Source: Magnetococcales bacterium HCHbin5 (GTDB lineage: Bacteria > Pseudomonadota > Magnetococcia > Magnetococcales > Magnetaquicoccaceae). Taken from it: DNA of 64,000 nucleotides. Position 1 is the first letter of the stretch. Each line of letters starts with the position of its first letter. Positions 17,777 to 27,849 of this stretch are shown piece by piece. The stretch lies in assembly GCA_002753505.1 (NCBI GenBank), contig PEAG01000001.1, forward strand, positions 152,027 to 216,026, in the 5' to 3' direction. Position numbers and translations under genes: made by a program. The notes beneath the pieces were generated by a model, which saw only the letters and a list, made by a program, of their open reading frames with translations, had not been told where the DNA came from and made no database searches.

Positions 17777-20700
17777 ATGCGAAAATGGTCGCTCTCTTTT
17801 GTCATCTTCCTGCCTGTCGTAGCCGTTGCGGTCATTGTTGGAGCCATAAATATTGTCTCTCTCAACTGGCTGCGACAGGAGAGCGACTCTTTTGCCATCC
17901 AGGGAGAACATGACCTGCTGGTTTTGGAAACCTTGAATAAACTGAGTTCCAATATTCAGGCCAACCATCACCTGGTATCCGACACATTAGACAAAGCCTC
18001 CGCCGGACAGATGCGCGAGGAAGATGCCTATCTCATTCACTCCAGAGTTGTCGATCAACTCGCCCTGCTCAAAAAGCAGGTCAGCGAACTCTCTCGGGAG
18101 CCGGAGGTTATCAGCTATGATCAACAGGCGACCCTTTCTTTGGTGAATGCGTTTGCCCGTTACAGTAATTTTATCATGATGACTACGGATATCGTCGCCA
18201 TCGATCCCAAACGGGCAACCGAGTACCTGTTCAAAGCTCAGAAGGCTTTCATCGGTGTGAATCACGCCCTGCACGCCGTTTCGGTGGAACTGGTCAATCA
18301 TACCGCCAATCATATCGCCACTGGCTCGGCCTCACTGAGCAAACTGTTTTATCAGGTGGTTGCGGTCACAGTGATTGGCGTAGTTGTCATGATGATTTTG
18401 TCTTTTCTGTCCGGGAGAGGGCTCCGTCATCGTTTAACGCGCCTGGCAGACCTGTTGGCCTTGCTCTCTCGACACAAAGGGGATCCCTCGCAATTGCCGC
18501 CATGGATATGGAACATGCATCATGGCCGCATCACCGAAATCGGTCATTTGGCCACTGCAGTGACGGTTTTTCATGAGGTTCTGCATGAACGCCATCGGGC
18601 GCACCAGGAGATTGAACGACATCGGGACCATCTGGAAGAGATGGTTCGGGAACGGACGCTGGAACTCGTTCACGCCAAGACGATCGCCGAGCAAGCCATG
18701 CATGATGCGGACAAGGCCAATCGGGCTAAAAGTGATTTTTTGGCTAACATGAGTCATGAAATCCGCACCCCCATGAACGCCATCATTGGTTTGAGCCATC
18801 TGTGCCTGCAGACACAGTTGACGGGTCGACAGAAAGATTATCTGCGCAAGGTACACAACTCGGCCACCGCGCTGTTACGGATCATCAACGATATTCTCGA
18901 TTATTCCAAGATTGAGGCGGGCCGCATGGACATGGAGAGCATCGACTTCACTCTGGAGGAGGTACTGGGAAATCTGGCATCTGTGGTCTCACTGAAGGCC
19001 CAGGAAAAGCACCTGGAATTTATCATGGAAACCACGGTGGATATTCCTCCGAGTCTGCTGGGCGATTCCCTGCGGCTGGGGCAGATCCTGACCAATTTGA
19101 CCAACAACGCCATCAAGTTTACGGAAACAGGAGAGGTTGCCGTCATCACCGAACTCCTTGAGCGGGGTGACGATTACGTTCAGCTTCAGTTCACCGTGCG
19201 GGACAGCGGTATTGGCATGACCCAGGAGCAGATTGCAAAGCTGTTTCAGGCTTTCAGCCAAGCGGACTCTTCCACCACGCGCAAATATGGGGGAACCGGT
19301 TTGGGGTTGGTCATCTCCAAGCAGTTGGTCGAGATGATGGGTGGGAGCGTGCGCGTGGAGAGTGAACCAGGTGTGGGTAGTCGCTTCATTTTTGAGGTGC
19401 GTTTGGGTATTGGAAACCGCTCCGTGAAGAGGAGCCTTGTTCCAACTCCCGACCTGCGGGGAATGAAGGTTCTTGCCGTGGATGACAATGAAAGTGCCCG
19501 CAACGTCATGACGGACTATCTGACCTCTTTTACCTTCGATGTGACTTCTGCTGTTGACGGCAAGGAGGCCATCATCGCCGTGCAAGCGGCTGAGAGGAAC
19601 GGGAAGCCTTTTGATCTGGTGATCACGGACTACATGATGCCGGAAATGGACGGTATTGCCGCCATCACCAGGATACGGAATGATTCAGGATTGAGAAAAA
19701 TTCCGGTGGTGATCATGGCCACAGCTTACGGCGAGGAGGGTGTGGTTAAACGGGCCATCAAAGAGGCTTTGGTTGATGGGTTTCTGGTCAAACCCATCAA
19801 CCAAAGCCTGCTGTTTGAAACCATCATGGAGGCATTTGGAAAGAGATTCCCCGAGGACAGGAAGGATTCAGCCAATACAAGTGGCTCTCTGGACTTTATG
19901 AATGCTCTCTCCGGTGCCAAAATATTGCTTGCCGAAGATAATGAGATCAATCAACAGGTAGCCTGTGAACTTCTGGAACAGGCCAACATCACGGTGGTCG
20001 TGGCTGAAAATGGCAAACAGGCTTTGGAGATGGTCTATAAGGAGAACTTTGACGGGGTGCTGATGGATGTGCAGATGCCAATCATGGACGGTTTGGCCGC
20101 CACTCGTGAGATACGCAAGGATGCACGCTTCGCCAACCTGCCCATACTGGCCATGACTGCCAATGCCATGTCCGGCGACCGGGAACGCTGTATGGAAGCG
20201 GGTATGCAGGATCACATTGCCAAACCGGTAGATCCCAGCGCGATGTATGCCACCCTCGCCAGATGGATAAAGCCGGCCTCACCCACCTCTTTGCCAAAAC
20301 CTGCAGAGCAGGAACACCAGGATAAAAATGGTGCAGAGGAGCTTTGTATGCCAGAGATTTCTGGTGTTGACACGAAAGCCGGGCTGCTGCGAATGGGAGG
20401 CAATCTCAAGGGATATTTAAATCTGCTGGCCAAATTTCGCACCAACCAGGAGGGGGCCGCCACGGCCATCCGCAAGGCGTTGGCGGCCAATGATTCGGCA
20501 ACGGCTGAACGTCTCGCCCATACTGTGAAGGGGGTGGCTGCTGCGATTGGTGCGGATACCCTGGCAGAGAAGGCCAGGGTGTTGGAGTCCGAAATCAAAG
20601 CAAAAACCCATATCGTCCAGATTGAGAAATCTTTGCGTGATATGGCTGCGGAACTGGCTGCCCTTTGCGACCGCCTGGATCGCGCCCTGCCCGGGGAGAC

Positions 20701-20977
20701 AGCTGTGGAGCAACCTGGACCGGTAACGGAGGAGACGGCAAAATCGCGCAGTCTGCGCAATCAACTCCTCAGGAAGGCTGCCAGACAGTTGTCCGTTTTT
20801 GATGCAGACGTTGAAAAGACCCTTTTGGATATTCGCACGTGTGTACTGCCACAGGAGACATTGGATCAGGTGGTCAAAATAGAACGACAGGTTGCAGCCT
20901 ATGACTTTGACGGTGCAGCAGCGACATTAAAGACGCATGCAGAGGCTCTGTGCCTGGATCTGGAGGCAGAGGTATGA
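17777..20977 (+). CDS. Membrane hybrid histidine kinase with two receivers and HPt
   Basis: This is a 1066-aa kinase. One membrane helix lies near residues 7-30 and a second near 193-215, bracketing a helical periplasmic sensor of about 160 residues. A HAMP-like and coiled segment leads to HisKA (His 327), HATPase (GTGLGLVIS), receiver 1 (Asp 618), receiver 2 (Asp 764) and HPt (His 915, AHTVKGV). From HisKA onward it closely follows the MHYT kinase at 8864 in sequence and domain order, so the two cores are paralogues fitted with different sensors. It starts 43 bases after the phosphatase gene. No cognate regulator follows; the minus-strand genes beyond are unrelated. Confidence 0.95.
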   Translation: MRKWSLSFVIFLPVVAVAVIVGAINIVSLNWLRQESDSFAIQGEHDLLVLETLNKLSSNIQANHHLVSDTLDKASAGQMREEDAYLIHSRVVDQLALLKKQVSELSREPEVISYDQQATLSLVNAFARYSNFIMMTTDIVAIDPKRATEYLFKAQKAFIGVNHALHAVSVELVNHTANHIATGSASLSKLFYQVVAVTVIGVVVMMILSFLSGRGLRHRLTRLADLLALLSRHKGDPSQLPPWIWNMHHGRITEIGHLATAVTVFHEVLHERHRAHQEIERHRDHLEEMVRERTLELVHAKTIAEQAMHDADKANRAKSDFLANMSHEIRTPMNAIIGLSHLCLQTQLTGRQKDYLRKVHNSATALLRIINDILDYSKIEAGRMDMESIDFTLEEVLGNLASVVSLKAQEKHLEFIMETTVDIPPSLLGDSLRLGQILTNLTNNAIKFTETGEVAVITELLERGDDYVQLQFTVRDSGIGMTQEQIAKLFQAFSQADSSTTRKYGGTGLGLVISKQLVEMMGGSVRVESEPGVGSRFIFEVRLGIGNRSVKRSLVPTPDLRGMKVLAVDDNESARNVMTDYLTSFTFDVTSAVDGKEAIIAVQAAERNGKPFDLVITDYMMPEMDGIAAITRIRNDSGLRKIPVVIMATAYGEEGVVKRAIKEALVDGFLVKPINQSLLFETIMEAFGKRFPEDRKDSANTSGSLDFMNALSGAKILLAEDNEINQQVACELLEQANITVVVAENGKQALEMVYKENFDGVLMDVQMPIMDGLAATREIRKDARFANLPILAMTANAMSGDRERCMEAGMQDHIAKPVDPSAMYATLARWIKPASPTSLPKPAEQEHQDKNGAEELCMPEISGVDTKAGLLRMGGNLKGYLNLLAKFRTNQEGAATAIRKALAANDSATAERLAHTVKGVAAAIGADTLAEKARVLESEIKAKTHIVQIEKSLRDMAAELAALCDRLDRALPGETAVEQPGPVTEETAKSRSLRNQLLRKAARQLSVFDADVEKTLLDIRTCVLPQETLDQVVKIERQVAAYDFDGAAATLKTHAEALCLDLEAEV

Positions 20978-21055
20978 ACTGTAGTTGCCGGGACGCCTGA
21001 CTGTTCATAACTCCCTGCCTCCGTTTGGCAGGAAGTGGTGGAAGAGGGCGGATTT

Positions 21056-22342
21056 CTATCCATGACCATGATGTGCAACAGCTTCCCGGTCGGAAGCGTG
21101 TTCCGGTGACGGCAAAATCTTCACCTCACGAATGCAATGCAGAGCCGCTTTGGTAACGATAATCGTGGTACCATCATGGACCATGCTGTCCCCCTCTTTG
21201 GGAATTTCCTGGAAATGGTCCAGGAGAAAGCCGCCGAGGGTCTCATAGTGGCCATCCGGCAGGGTGATGCCCAGTTCGTCCCGCAGGGCAACAAGCCGCA
21301 TGCGGGGATTGACCCGCCAGCCACCTGATTCCAGAGATTGCCACCAGGTAGTCGTTTTTTCACCGACATCGTATTCATCCCGCATATCGCCAACCACCCG
21401 TTCCAGTATATCCTCCAGGGTGATCATCCCCTCACATCCACCGAATTCGTCAACGATAACAGCCATGTTTGCCCCATCCCGCTGGAAGGTTAACAGCAAA
21501 CTTTCGATGCTTTTTGCACCCGGGATGTAGTGAATCGGTTTGACGTAGGATTTGATGGGTTTAGTCTCTGGCAGATCCAGCAAATCGATGGTGTTGACAT
21601 AGCCCACCACGTTGTCGATCCGATCTGCATGGACTGGCAAAATCAGATGGGCACAGGAACTGGACAACTGCAGTGCCTGGCCACAGGTGGCATTCTGATC
21701 GACGGTTTTTAACTCAATCAGGGGAACCATGATGTCTCTGGCCTGCGTCTCGCCAAAGTTGAAAAGTCGGCGTATCATGCTTTTCTCGATCGGCAAAATG
21801 TCGGTTTCGCTGGGCTGCATCTGCAAAACCAGGTCAATCTCTTCCCGCAGGCAGATAGGGTTTTTTTTGCTCTTGCCGCCCAGAAAAAGGTTGATCAACT
21901 TGAAAAACATGGTAAAGACCAGGATGACCGGATAAAAGACAAAGGAGGATGCTTTAAGCACAAAGATGATGCGCGGTGTCAATACGTCCGCTTTTTGCTG
22001 AAACACACTTTTGGGCACAATCTCGCCGAATACCCAGATCAGCGGTGCAGAAATCATAATACCAACCCACGCCATCTCCTGGCCCAGCAGTTCGATGGCA
22101 AACAAGGTGGCGAGGGAAGAGTTGGTCACGATGGCAATGTTGATACCCACCAAAGTGGTGGTCAGCAGGTGCTCTGGCCGGCGCAACATATCCATGGCCA
22201 ATCGCGCCCCTTTGGAACCTTTGGCCGCCTGATGACGCAACTTGAGACGATCCGCACTGACAACGGCAATTTCAGAACCGGCATAAAAGGCCTCCACCAA
22301 CAGGCACAACACGATTAACGGAGGAATGATCCAGATGTCCAT
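21056..22342 (-). CDS. CNNM/CorC-type membrane protein with CBS pair (second copy)
   Basis: This 428-aa protein has a DUF21/CNNM membrane domain (about 1-190, with FYAGSEIAVVSADR and a conserved NIAIVTNSSLAT stretch). A pair of CBS domains follows (about 205-325) and includes VDEFGGCEGMITLEDILE, and the chain ends in a CorC/HlyC domain. The family is linked to magnesium/cobalt homeostasis and was historically misnamed hemolysin. Its ATG shares one base with the TAA of the preceding paralogue (TAATG), so the pair is translationally coupled. The two proteins may form a heterodimer, since CBS modules pair; that is inference. Confidence 0.92.
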   Translation of the reverse strand: MDIWIIPPLIVLCLLVEAFYAGSEIAVVSADRLKLRHQAAKGSKGARLAMDMLRRPEHLLTTTLVGINIAIVTNSSLATLFAIELLGQEMAWVGIMISAPLIWVFGEIVPKSVFQQKADVLTPRIIFVLKASSFVFYPVILVFTMFFKLINLFLGGKSKKNPICLREEIDLVLQMQPSETDILPIEKSMIRRLFNFGETQARDIMVPLIELKTVDQNATCGQALQLSSSCAHLILPVHADRIDNVVGYVNTIDLLDLPETKPIKSYVKPIHYIPGAKSIESLLLTFQRDGANMAVIVDEFGGCEGMITLEDILERVVGDMRDEYDVGEKTTTWWQSLESGGWRVNPRMRLVALRDELGITLPDGHYETLGGFLLDHFQEIPKEGDSMVHDGTTIIVTKAALHCIREVKILPSPEHASDREAVAHHGHG

Positions 22343-23754
22343 TATAGTTTACTTTCCTCTGTTGAGGGGGATTGAGGGGATGGTGTTGCCCTATCCAATG
22401 GGTGCTCTTGGGGGGAGGAACGGCTCTCTCTGGTTGTTGCTGTGCCTTGTTCAACAGGGTCTGGCACCGATTTTGCCCTGTTTTGACAGACAGACACCTT
22501 TGCGACACGGTTGTTTTCCAACTCCAGCACGGTGAGCTCCCAGCCGGATACCGTTATTTTTTGGCCCAACTCTGGCAACTCTCCCAGGATTTCCAGCACC
22601 ATTCCGCCCACCGTTTCCGCATCGACTTCCGGAAAGGCACTCCCCACCATCTGGCTGAATTTGTCCATCGGTACCACCCCCTCCAATACATAACAGCCAT
22701 TGGCTGCGGGAGCGGTCGTGCCGGAGGCTCCATCTGCAGGAGGGACATGGAGGTTGCCAAAAATAATTTCCAGCAGATCGTGCATGGTGATCAGGCCAAT
22801 GATGCCACCAAACTCATCCACCACCATCGCCAAGGAGTGGTTTTTTTCCTTGAAGGATTGAAACAGGGAGGAGACCAGCCGATTGGCGGAAACGATGGCA
22901 GGCTTGCGCAACAGAGTCATCGGATTAAGAGTGGCTTTACCGGTTGCAGAGATGCTTTTGACCAAATCCCGCACGTGCAGGATACCCACCAGATCATCAC
23001 GGTGGCCATCATAGACGGGAATGCGGGTATAACCGGTCTGCTTGCAGGCCAGGATGATTTCGTCCAGGCTGGCAGATTTGGCCAGAAAAAATATTTTGGC
23101 CCGCGGAACCATCACATCCTTGACCCGGATGTTGCCAAAATTAAAAATATTATCGATGTAGATCCGTTCTGTGCTGTCAATGGCCCCGTCCTGGCTGGCC
23201 TGTTCTGCGAGGGTACGCACCATCTCCTCCGTGATGGTGGACTGTTTTCCCTTTTGTTCTCCGATCAGGAGGGTAATGAAAAGGTTTGAAACCCATCCCA
23301 CCACCGTACGCAACGGACCGATCAGACGGCGAAACACAGCCAACGGAGGGGCCACAAACCCGGCCACAACGCTGTTGTTGCGGACGGCAATGGTCTTCGG
23401 GGTGATCTCTCCAAACAGCAGCAGGATGGGCAACATGACCAGAATGTTAAGCCACCATTTTTCCTCGCCACCGAAAAAAGTGATCAGCAAGGTCGCGGAA
23501 ATATTGGAGGCCGCCACATTGACCAATTCGTTGCCAATCAGAATGGTGGTAATCAGAGCCCGTGGATCTTTCAGCATCGTGCGGATCAGATCCAGCCGGG
23601 GGTGGTTCTCCTTGGCCATCTGATCCAACTGGATCTGGTTCAGGGAAAACAGAGCCACTTCGCTGCCAGAAAAAAAGGCCGAGCACCCCAGCAGGACGAC
23701 AAACAGCACAAGTTGGATGATAAGCATGGGGTCGAACAACAGAGGGGTTTCCAT
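22342..23754 (-). CDS. CNNM/CorC-type membrane protein with CBS pair (first copy)
   Basis: This 470-aa protein has the same architecture as its downstream neighbour: CNNM domain (FFSGSEVALFSLNQIQLDQ), two CBS domains with VDEFGGIIGLITMHDLLE, then a CorC/HlyC domain (about 350-430). A low-complexity Ser/Pro/Glu-rich tail closes the chain. It begins 32 bases after the TerD-family gene on the same strand, so the three are probably one transcript. The tail of about 45 residues is not shared with the sister protein. A role in divalent cation efflux or sensing is the usual expectation. Confidence 0.92.
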   Translation of the reverse strand: METPLLFDPMLIIQLVLFVVLLGCSAFFSGSEVALFSLNQIQLDQMAKENHPRLDLIRTMLKDPRALITTILIGNELVNVAASNISATLLITFFGGEEKWWLNILVMLPILLLFGEITPKTIAVRNNSVVAGFVAPPLAVFRRLIGPLRTVVGWVSNLFITLLIGEQKGKQSTITEEMVRTLAEQASQDGAIDSTERIYIDNIFNFGNIRVKDVMVPRAKIFFLAKSASLDEIILACKQTGYTRIPVYDGHRDDLVGILHVRDLVKSISATGKATLNPMTLLRKPAIVSANRLVSSLFQSFKEKNHSLAMVVDEFGGIIGLITMHDLLEIIFGNLHVPPADGASGTTAPAANGCYVLEGVVPMDKFSQMVGSAFPEVDAETVGGMVLEILGELPELGQKITVSGWELTVLELENNRVAKVSVCQNRAKSVPDPVEQGTATTRESRSSPQEHPLDRATPSPQSPSTEESKL

Positions 23755-23786
23755 CCATAACTCCTGTAAAATATAAGGATTTTGTT

Positions 23787-24371
23787 TTACAAATAGCTTT
23801 TGACGACCGGCAGGAGATCGTGTGGTGTCTTGCCATGGTCAAACGAGCCGATGGCATGCATGCGCCACTCTCCCACATGACGGTAAAGTTTGGTCATGAT
23901 CATGGCGGTATGTTCCCCATGACTGTCCAGACTGTAGCGGGCGATCTCCTGCTGGCTGTCGGCTTCCAGCAAGCGACAGTAGGCGTTCTGGACCCGATCA
24001 AAGCTTTGACCGTTATAGCTGTTGACCACAAAGACCAGCGTTGTTACGGTGGGTGGCAGTTGAGAAAGTTTCACCACAATCTGCTCGTCGTCCCCCTCGC
24101 CGGCTCCGGTTACATTGTCGCCGGTATGCTGAACGGCACCATTCAGGCCGCTCAATTGATCGAACCAGACAATATCGACCAGTTGTCCGGCTTTGTCAAA
24201 CAGCAGGCAGGAGGCATCCAGATCAATCTCACTGCTAAGCCCAAAAAAGCCGAGCAACCCCTTTTTGGGGGCGGACACATCCCAACCCAGGCCCAGGACC
24301 ACCTTGTCCAAGGCTTCGCCGGACTCCTTGGATAAACGAATTTTTTGACCCTTTTGCAAAGAAATGGACAT
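23787..24371 (-). CDS. TerD-family calcium-binding stress protein
   Basis: This 194-aa protein is of the TerD/TerZ type, found in tellurite-resistance and general stress loci. The family's calcium-site motifs are clear: DLDASCLLFD early on and GDNVTGAGEGDDE in the middle, followed by FVVNSYNGQSF. A strong GGAGGTGA lies upstream of the ATG. It heads an operon with two CNNM/CorC-like membrane proteins, which points to metal-ion or envelope stress rather than to tellurite itself. No terA, terB or terC is seen nearby. Confidence 0.92.
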   Translation of the reverse strand: MSISLQKGQKIRLSKESGEALDKVVLGLGWDVSAPKKGLLGFFGLSSEIDLDASCLLFDKAGQLVDIVWFDQLSGLNGAVQHTGDNVTGAGEGDDEQIVVKLSQLPPTVTTLVFVVNSYNGQSFDRVQNAYCRLLEADSQQEIARYSLDSHGEHTAMIMTKLYRHVGEWRMHAIGSFDHGKTPHDLLPVVKSYL

Positions 24372-24426
24372 GATCAGTCACCTCCGAAATAACAGGTTGG
24401 TTTGTTGAGCAATCTCCACAGGCTGC

Positions 24427-24435
24427 ATTATAGCA
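24427..24435 (-). promoter_or_regulatory. Extended -10 promoter of the terD operon
   Basis: On the minus strand, TGC-TATAAT (24435 down to 24427) is a perfect -10 box with an extended TG motif. Only a poor -35 (TTATGA) lies 16 bases before it. The predicted transcript starts about 50 bases before the terD-like start codon. The 300-base divergent gap 24372-24671 holds this and the pdxJ promoter and no gene. Confidence 0.5.
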
Positions 24436-24607
24436 TCCCATGGTCGGATCATAACATCTCTTTGTTCCAGTCAGGAAACATAATCGGGCTCCCATTCAAC
24501 CCGGATTCAGCTTCAAACGATATTCTTTAAGACTAAAAAAGGGGGGAGGAACAGTCTGCCTTGCACACAGTGATAAAATAATTGCACCGTTGAGTGGATT
24601 AAATCCT

Positions 24608-24635
24608 GTGACTATTGCTCTCTTTCTTCTATAAT
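24608..24635 (+). promoter_or_regulatory. Putative pdxJ promoter
   Basis: GTGACT (24608-24613) and a perfect TATAAT (24630-24635) are separated by 16 bases, 37 bases before the pdxJ start codon. Confidence 0.5.
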
Positions 24636-24671
24636 AAGACCGGTTTATCTGCCGGATGGGGAGGAGGAAAA

Positions 24672-25406
24672 ATGATTAAACTCGGGGTAAATGTTGACCA
24701 TGTAGCCACCATCAGACAGGCCAGGGAGGGGCGGTGCCCTGATCCGGTACTGGCCGCAGCAGCGGCCGAACAAGGCGGTGCGGACGGTATCACAGCGCAT
24801 TTGCGGGAAGATCGCCGTCATATCCAGGAACGGGATATCCGACTTCTCCTGGAAACCGTGCAAACCAAGGTAAACCTGGAGATGGCATCCACCCAGGAGA
24901 TGCTGGATTTGGCCTGTGAACTGCGCCCAAGCGATTGCTGTCTGGTGCCGGAACGGCGCAAAGAGCTGACCACCGAAGGGGGATTGAACGTACTGGATAA
25001 CAGGGAACGCATCCAGGCTGCGGTGCGGCAATTATCCCGTGTCGATATTCGCGTCTCCCTGTTTGTTGACCCGGACCTGGAGCAGATACGTGCGGCGGCC
25101 GAGGTCAAAACGCCTGTTGTCGAGCTGCATACAGGTCGCTATGCTGCGGCCAAGACCCCGCATCAACTGAAAAAAGAGCTGGATAAAATCTGGCAGGCCG
25201 CCGCACTGGCGCAAGAGTTGGGTTTGATTGTTCATGCGGGTCATGGGCTGGATTTTCACAACGTGCAGGAGATTGCCGCCATCCCTGGCATGCAGGAGTT
25301 GAATATCGGTCATGCCATCGTTGCCCGCGCCGTTTTTGACGGCATGGAGCGTGCCGTACGCGAGATGAAACGGTTGATGCGGGAAGCCGCCCTCGCCAGT
25401 GGATGA
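24672..25406 (+). CDS. pdxJ: Pyridoxine 5'-phosphate synthase
   Basis: This 244-aa enzyme of the DXP-dependent vitamin B6 pathway condenses aminoacetone phosphate (3-amino-2-oxopropyl phosphate) with 1-deoxyxylulose 5-phosphate. The N-terminus ([17 protein letters not shown]) is diagnostic, and HLREDRRHI, the NLEM catalytic Glu segment and VHAGHGLD are all present. Length is normal for the family. The ATG at 24672 has AGGAGG four to five bases upstream and is preferred to earlier in-frame codons. Its stop overlaps the start region of the following secretion-ATPase gene, so the two are likely cotranscribed, although the functions are unrelated. Confidence 0.97.
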   Translation: MIKLGVNVDHVATIRQAREGRCPDPVLAAAAAEQGGADGITAHLREDRRHIQERDIRLLLETVQTKVNLEMASTQEMLDLACELRPSDCCLVPERRKELTTEGGLNVLDNRERIQAAVRQLSRVDIRVSLFVDPDLEQIRAAAEVKTPVVELHTGRYAAAKTPHQLKKELDKIWQAAALAQELGLIVHAGHGLDFHNVQEIAAIPGMQELNIGHAIVARAVFDGMERAVREMKRLMREAALASG

Positions 25407-27723
25407 TCGGTTGATGGATACGGATGCACCGGCAGAGGGCCGTTCCGGCGAAGGTGAGCGCGCACCAGAGCCCGTTCCGCTGGATCTGCCCCCAAGCAAA
25501 AGATCGCTCTTCAATAAAATTCAGGTGCAACTGGCCAAGTCCAACACCTTTTCCGATGTGCTGCCAGAGCTGGAGGAGCTGTTGCTGCAATTTCTGGAAG
25601 GGCAGCGTTTGACGGTCTATCAAAGTGCCCGGGATGGTCAGGAGATTACTGCAAAATTCAAGACCGGCCTCGAACTCCATGAAATTCGCCTGCCTCTTTC
25701 GGCCAACTCCATTGCCGGTTATGCCGCCCTCAGTGGCAAGGTATTGAATATTGCGGATGTCTACGATGCGGAAGCATTGACAAGTATCTATCGAACCCTG
25801 AAATTTGACAGCAGTTTTGACAAACGTTCCGGTTTTACCTGTCGCGCCATGATGGTGGTTCCCATCAAGTTTGGTGCCCCCCTGTTGGGGGTGTTGCAGG
25901 TCATCAACAAGGTGGGGGGCGAGACTTTTTCGGACAATGATCTGAAATCTGCCCAGATACTGGCTGACATGCTGGCCAAAAAATTTCATGAAGAGTTTGA
26001 GGGAACCGACGGCCCTTATGACCTTCTCATCAAAAAACAGCTTTTGACCCAGGAGCAGTTGGAGGAGTTGACCAAGCGGGCCAAACGGGAAGCGGTCACC
26101 ATGACCTCTCTACTGGTGACAGATCTGAAAATATTGCCTGAAATGGTCGCTGCCTCCCTGGAAAGTTATTATCAGGTGCCGTTCATGCGCTATGATCCCA
26201 GCTTTACCCCTCCGAAAAAGCTGCTGAAAAAGTTGAATATGTCCTACCTGCGCCGCCAGTTGTGGGTGCCGTTGGCGGGTGATCTGGACGATGAAATTGT
26301 CATCCTGATCGATAATCCTGCCGATGTCGGTCGCCAAATGGAGATTCAGCGGGCCTTGCCCGCCAAAAAATATATTTTTCGGGTCGGTTTCAGCGAAGAT
26401 ATTTTGCAGTATCTGGGTGGGGGATCGGTCTCATCCTATCTGCACGGTTTGACGGCCAAGCTGGAAGAAGAGGATGTGGAAGAGGCCGACCGTCCCGACG
26501 AGGGGATGGAGACCGGCGATGTCAACGAGAATGAAAATACCATTATCCAACTGGTCAACCGGCTCATCATCGATGCCTTCCGGGCAGGAGCCTCCGATAT
26601 TCATATTGAACCTTCCAAGGGAGCCTCTCCTTCCAAAGTGCGTCTGCGCATTGACGGTATTTGTCGGCCAGCATTGGAAATTCCTTCCACTCACATTCGA
26701 GCCGTGTTGTCTCGTATCAAAATCATGGCCCGGATGGATATTGCCGAGCGACGCAAACCCCAGGACGGCAAGATTGTGATCAAGGTCAAGGGAACCCCCC
26801 TGGAGCTGCGGGTTGTGACCATTCCCACCATTTTTGGAGAGGGTTCGGTACTCCGGGTGCTGGCTTCGGGAGGGGCGTTGCCCTTTGACAATCTGAACCT
26901 CTCCGATCGCAACTACCGAGAGTTGGACCGTCTGCTAACCATCCCCCAGGGCATTGTGCTGGTTGTCGGTCCGACCGGCTCGGGCAAGACCACCACCCTG
27001 CATGCGGTTTTGGGGCGTATCAACACCCCTGACCGCAAAATCTGGACCGCCGAAGATCCGGTCGAGATCACCCAACCGGGACTGCAACAGGTTCAGGTGG
27101 ATCATAAAATTGGTTTCAGTTTTGCCGAGGCGTTGCGCTCATTTTTGCGTGCAGACCCGGATGTGATCTTGATCGGCGAGATGCGGGACAAGGAGACTGC
27201 CCACAGTGGTATCGAGGCCTCGTTGACCGGTCATCTGGTTTTTTCCACGCTGCACACCAACTCTGCCCCGGAAACCATTGTCCGATTGTTGGATTTGGGT
27301 CTGGATCCCATGAATTTTGCCGATGCCCTGTTGGGTATTCTGGCGCAACGCCTGGTGCGAACCCTCTGTTCCCAGTGCAAGCAGCACTATAAGCCCTCTG
27401 ACAGTGAATGGCAGCGATTAAAAAGCCTTTATGGTGAGGAAAATTTTCATGAACTGGGGATTACGCAGGCGGAAGCGGTCCTGTTTGCCCCGGGTGGTTG
27501 TGGCAAATGTGCCAAAACCGGCTACAAAGGCCGCACCGGCGTGCATGAACTGCTGGTGGCCTCTCCGGAAATGAAAAAGCAGATTGCCCGGGGGGCCAGG
27601 GCCGATGAATTGCGCCAACTGGCCATGAAGGAGGGGATGCGTACCCTGTTGCAGGATGGTGTTGCCAAGGTGTTCAAAGGGCAATGCGACCTGGCTCAAC
27701 TGTTTCGAGTGGCCTCCGAATAA
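25399..27723 (+). CDS. GspE/PilB-type secretion ATPase with N-terminal GAF domain
   Basis: This is a 774-aa protein. A GAF domain (about 45-200) precedes a GspE N-terminal (MshEN-like) domain (about 215-355) and the type II secretion/type IV pilus assembly ATPase. Walker [10 protein letters not shown] is at 524-532, followed by an aspartate box, Walker [13 protein letters not shown] and a histidine box ([12 protein letters not shown]). A four-cysteine zinc site (CSQC about 657-660, CGKC about 701-704) marks the GspE/PilB/MshE branch. The GTG at 25399 lacks a clear ribosome site; ATG 25414 is an alternative. No pilin, platform or secretin gene is adjacent, so its machine is elsewhere. The GAF domain suggests control by a small ligand. 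Confidence 0.9.
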   Translation: MDDRLMDTDAPAEGRSGEGERAPEPVPLDLPPSKRSLFNKIQVQLAKSNTFSDVLPELEELLLQFLEGQRLTVYQSARDGQEITAKFKTGLELHEIRLPLSANSIAGYAALSGKVLNIADVYDAEALTSIYRTLKFDSSFDKRSGFTCRAMMVVPIKFGAPLLGVLQVINKVGGETFSDNDLKSAQILADMLAKKFHEEFEGTDGPYDLLIKKQLLTQEQLEELTKRAKREAVTMTSLLVTDLKILPEMVAASLESYYQVPFMRYDPSFTPPKKLLKKLNMSYLRRQLWVPLAGDLDDEIVILIDNPADVGRQMEIQRALPAKKYIFRVGFSEDILQYLGGGSVSSYLHGLTAKLEEEDVEEADRPDEGMETGDVNENENTIIQLVNRLIIDAFRAGASDIHIEPSKGASPSKVRLRIDGICRPALEIPSTHIRAVLSRIKIMARMDIAERRKPQDGKIVIKVKGTPLELRVVTIPTIFGEGSVLRVLASGGALPFDNLNLSDRNYRELDRLLTIPQGIVLVVGPTGSGKTTTLHAVLGRINTPDRKIWTAEDPVEITQPGLQQVQVDHKIGFSFAEALRSFLRADPDVILIGEMRDKETAHSGIEASLTGHLVFSTLHTNSAPETIVRLLDLGLDPMNFADALLGILAQRLVRTLCSQCKQHYKPSDSEWQRLKSLYGEENFHELGITQAEAVLFAPGGCGKCAKTGYKGRTGVHELLVASPEMKKQIARGARADELRQLAMKEGMRTLLQDGVAKVFKGQCDLAQLFRVASE

Positions 27724-27849
27724 AAGATTTTTTGTTGTCCTGGTTGAACATCGCAATCATGTCGGCGCACACGAGGCACATCCCCCAACATGTCGCTCTT
27801 CCAGCGGGTATGTCCGGCACAGGGGAGGAGGGGGGATGCAGAACGCGAA

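Noticed and set aside
21014..21032. A small hairpin (CCTGCC/GGCAGG) between the third kinase and the CNNM gene
   Set aside because: It has a six-base-pair stem with a seven-base loop and no T-run on either strand, too weak to call a terminator.
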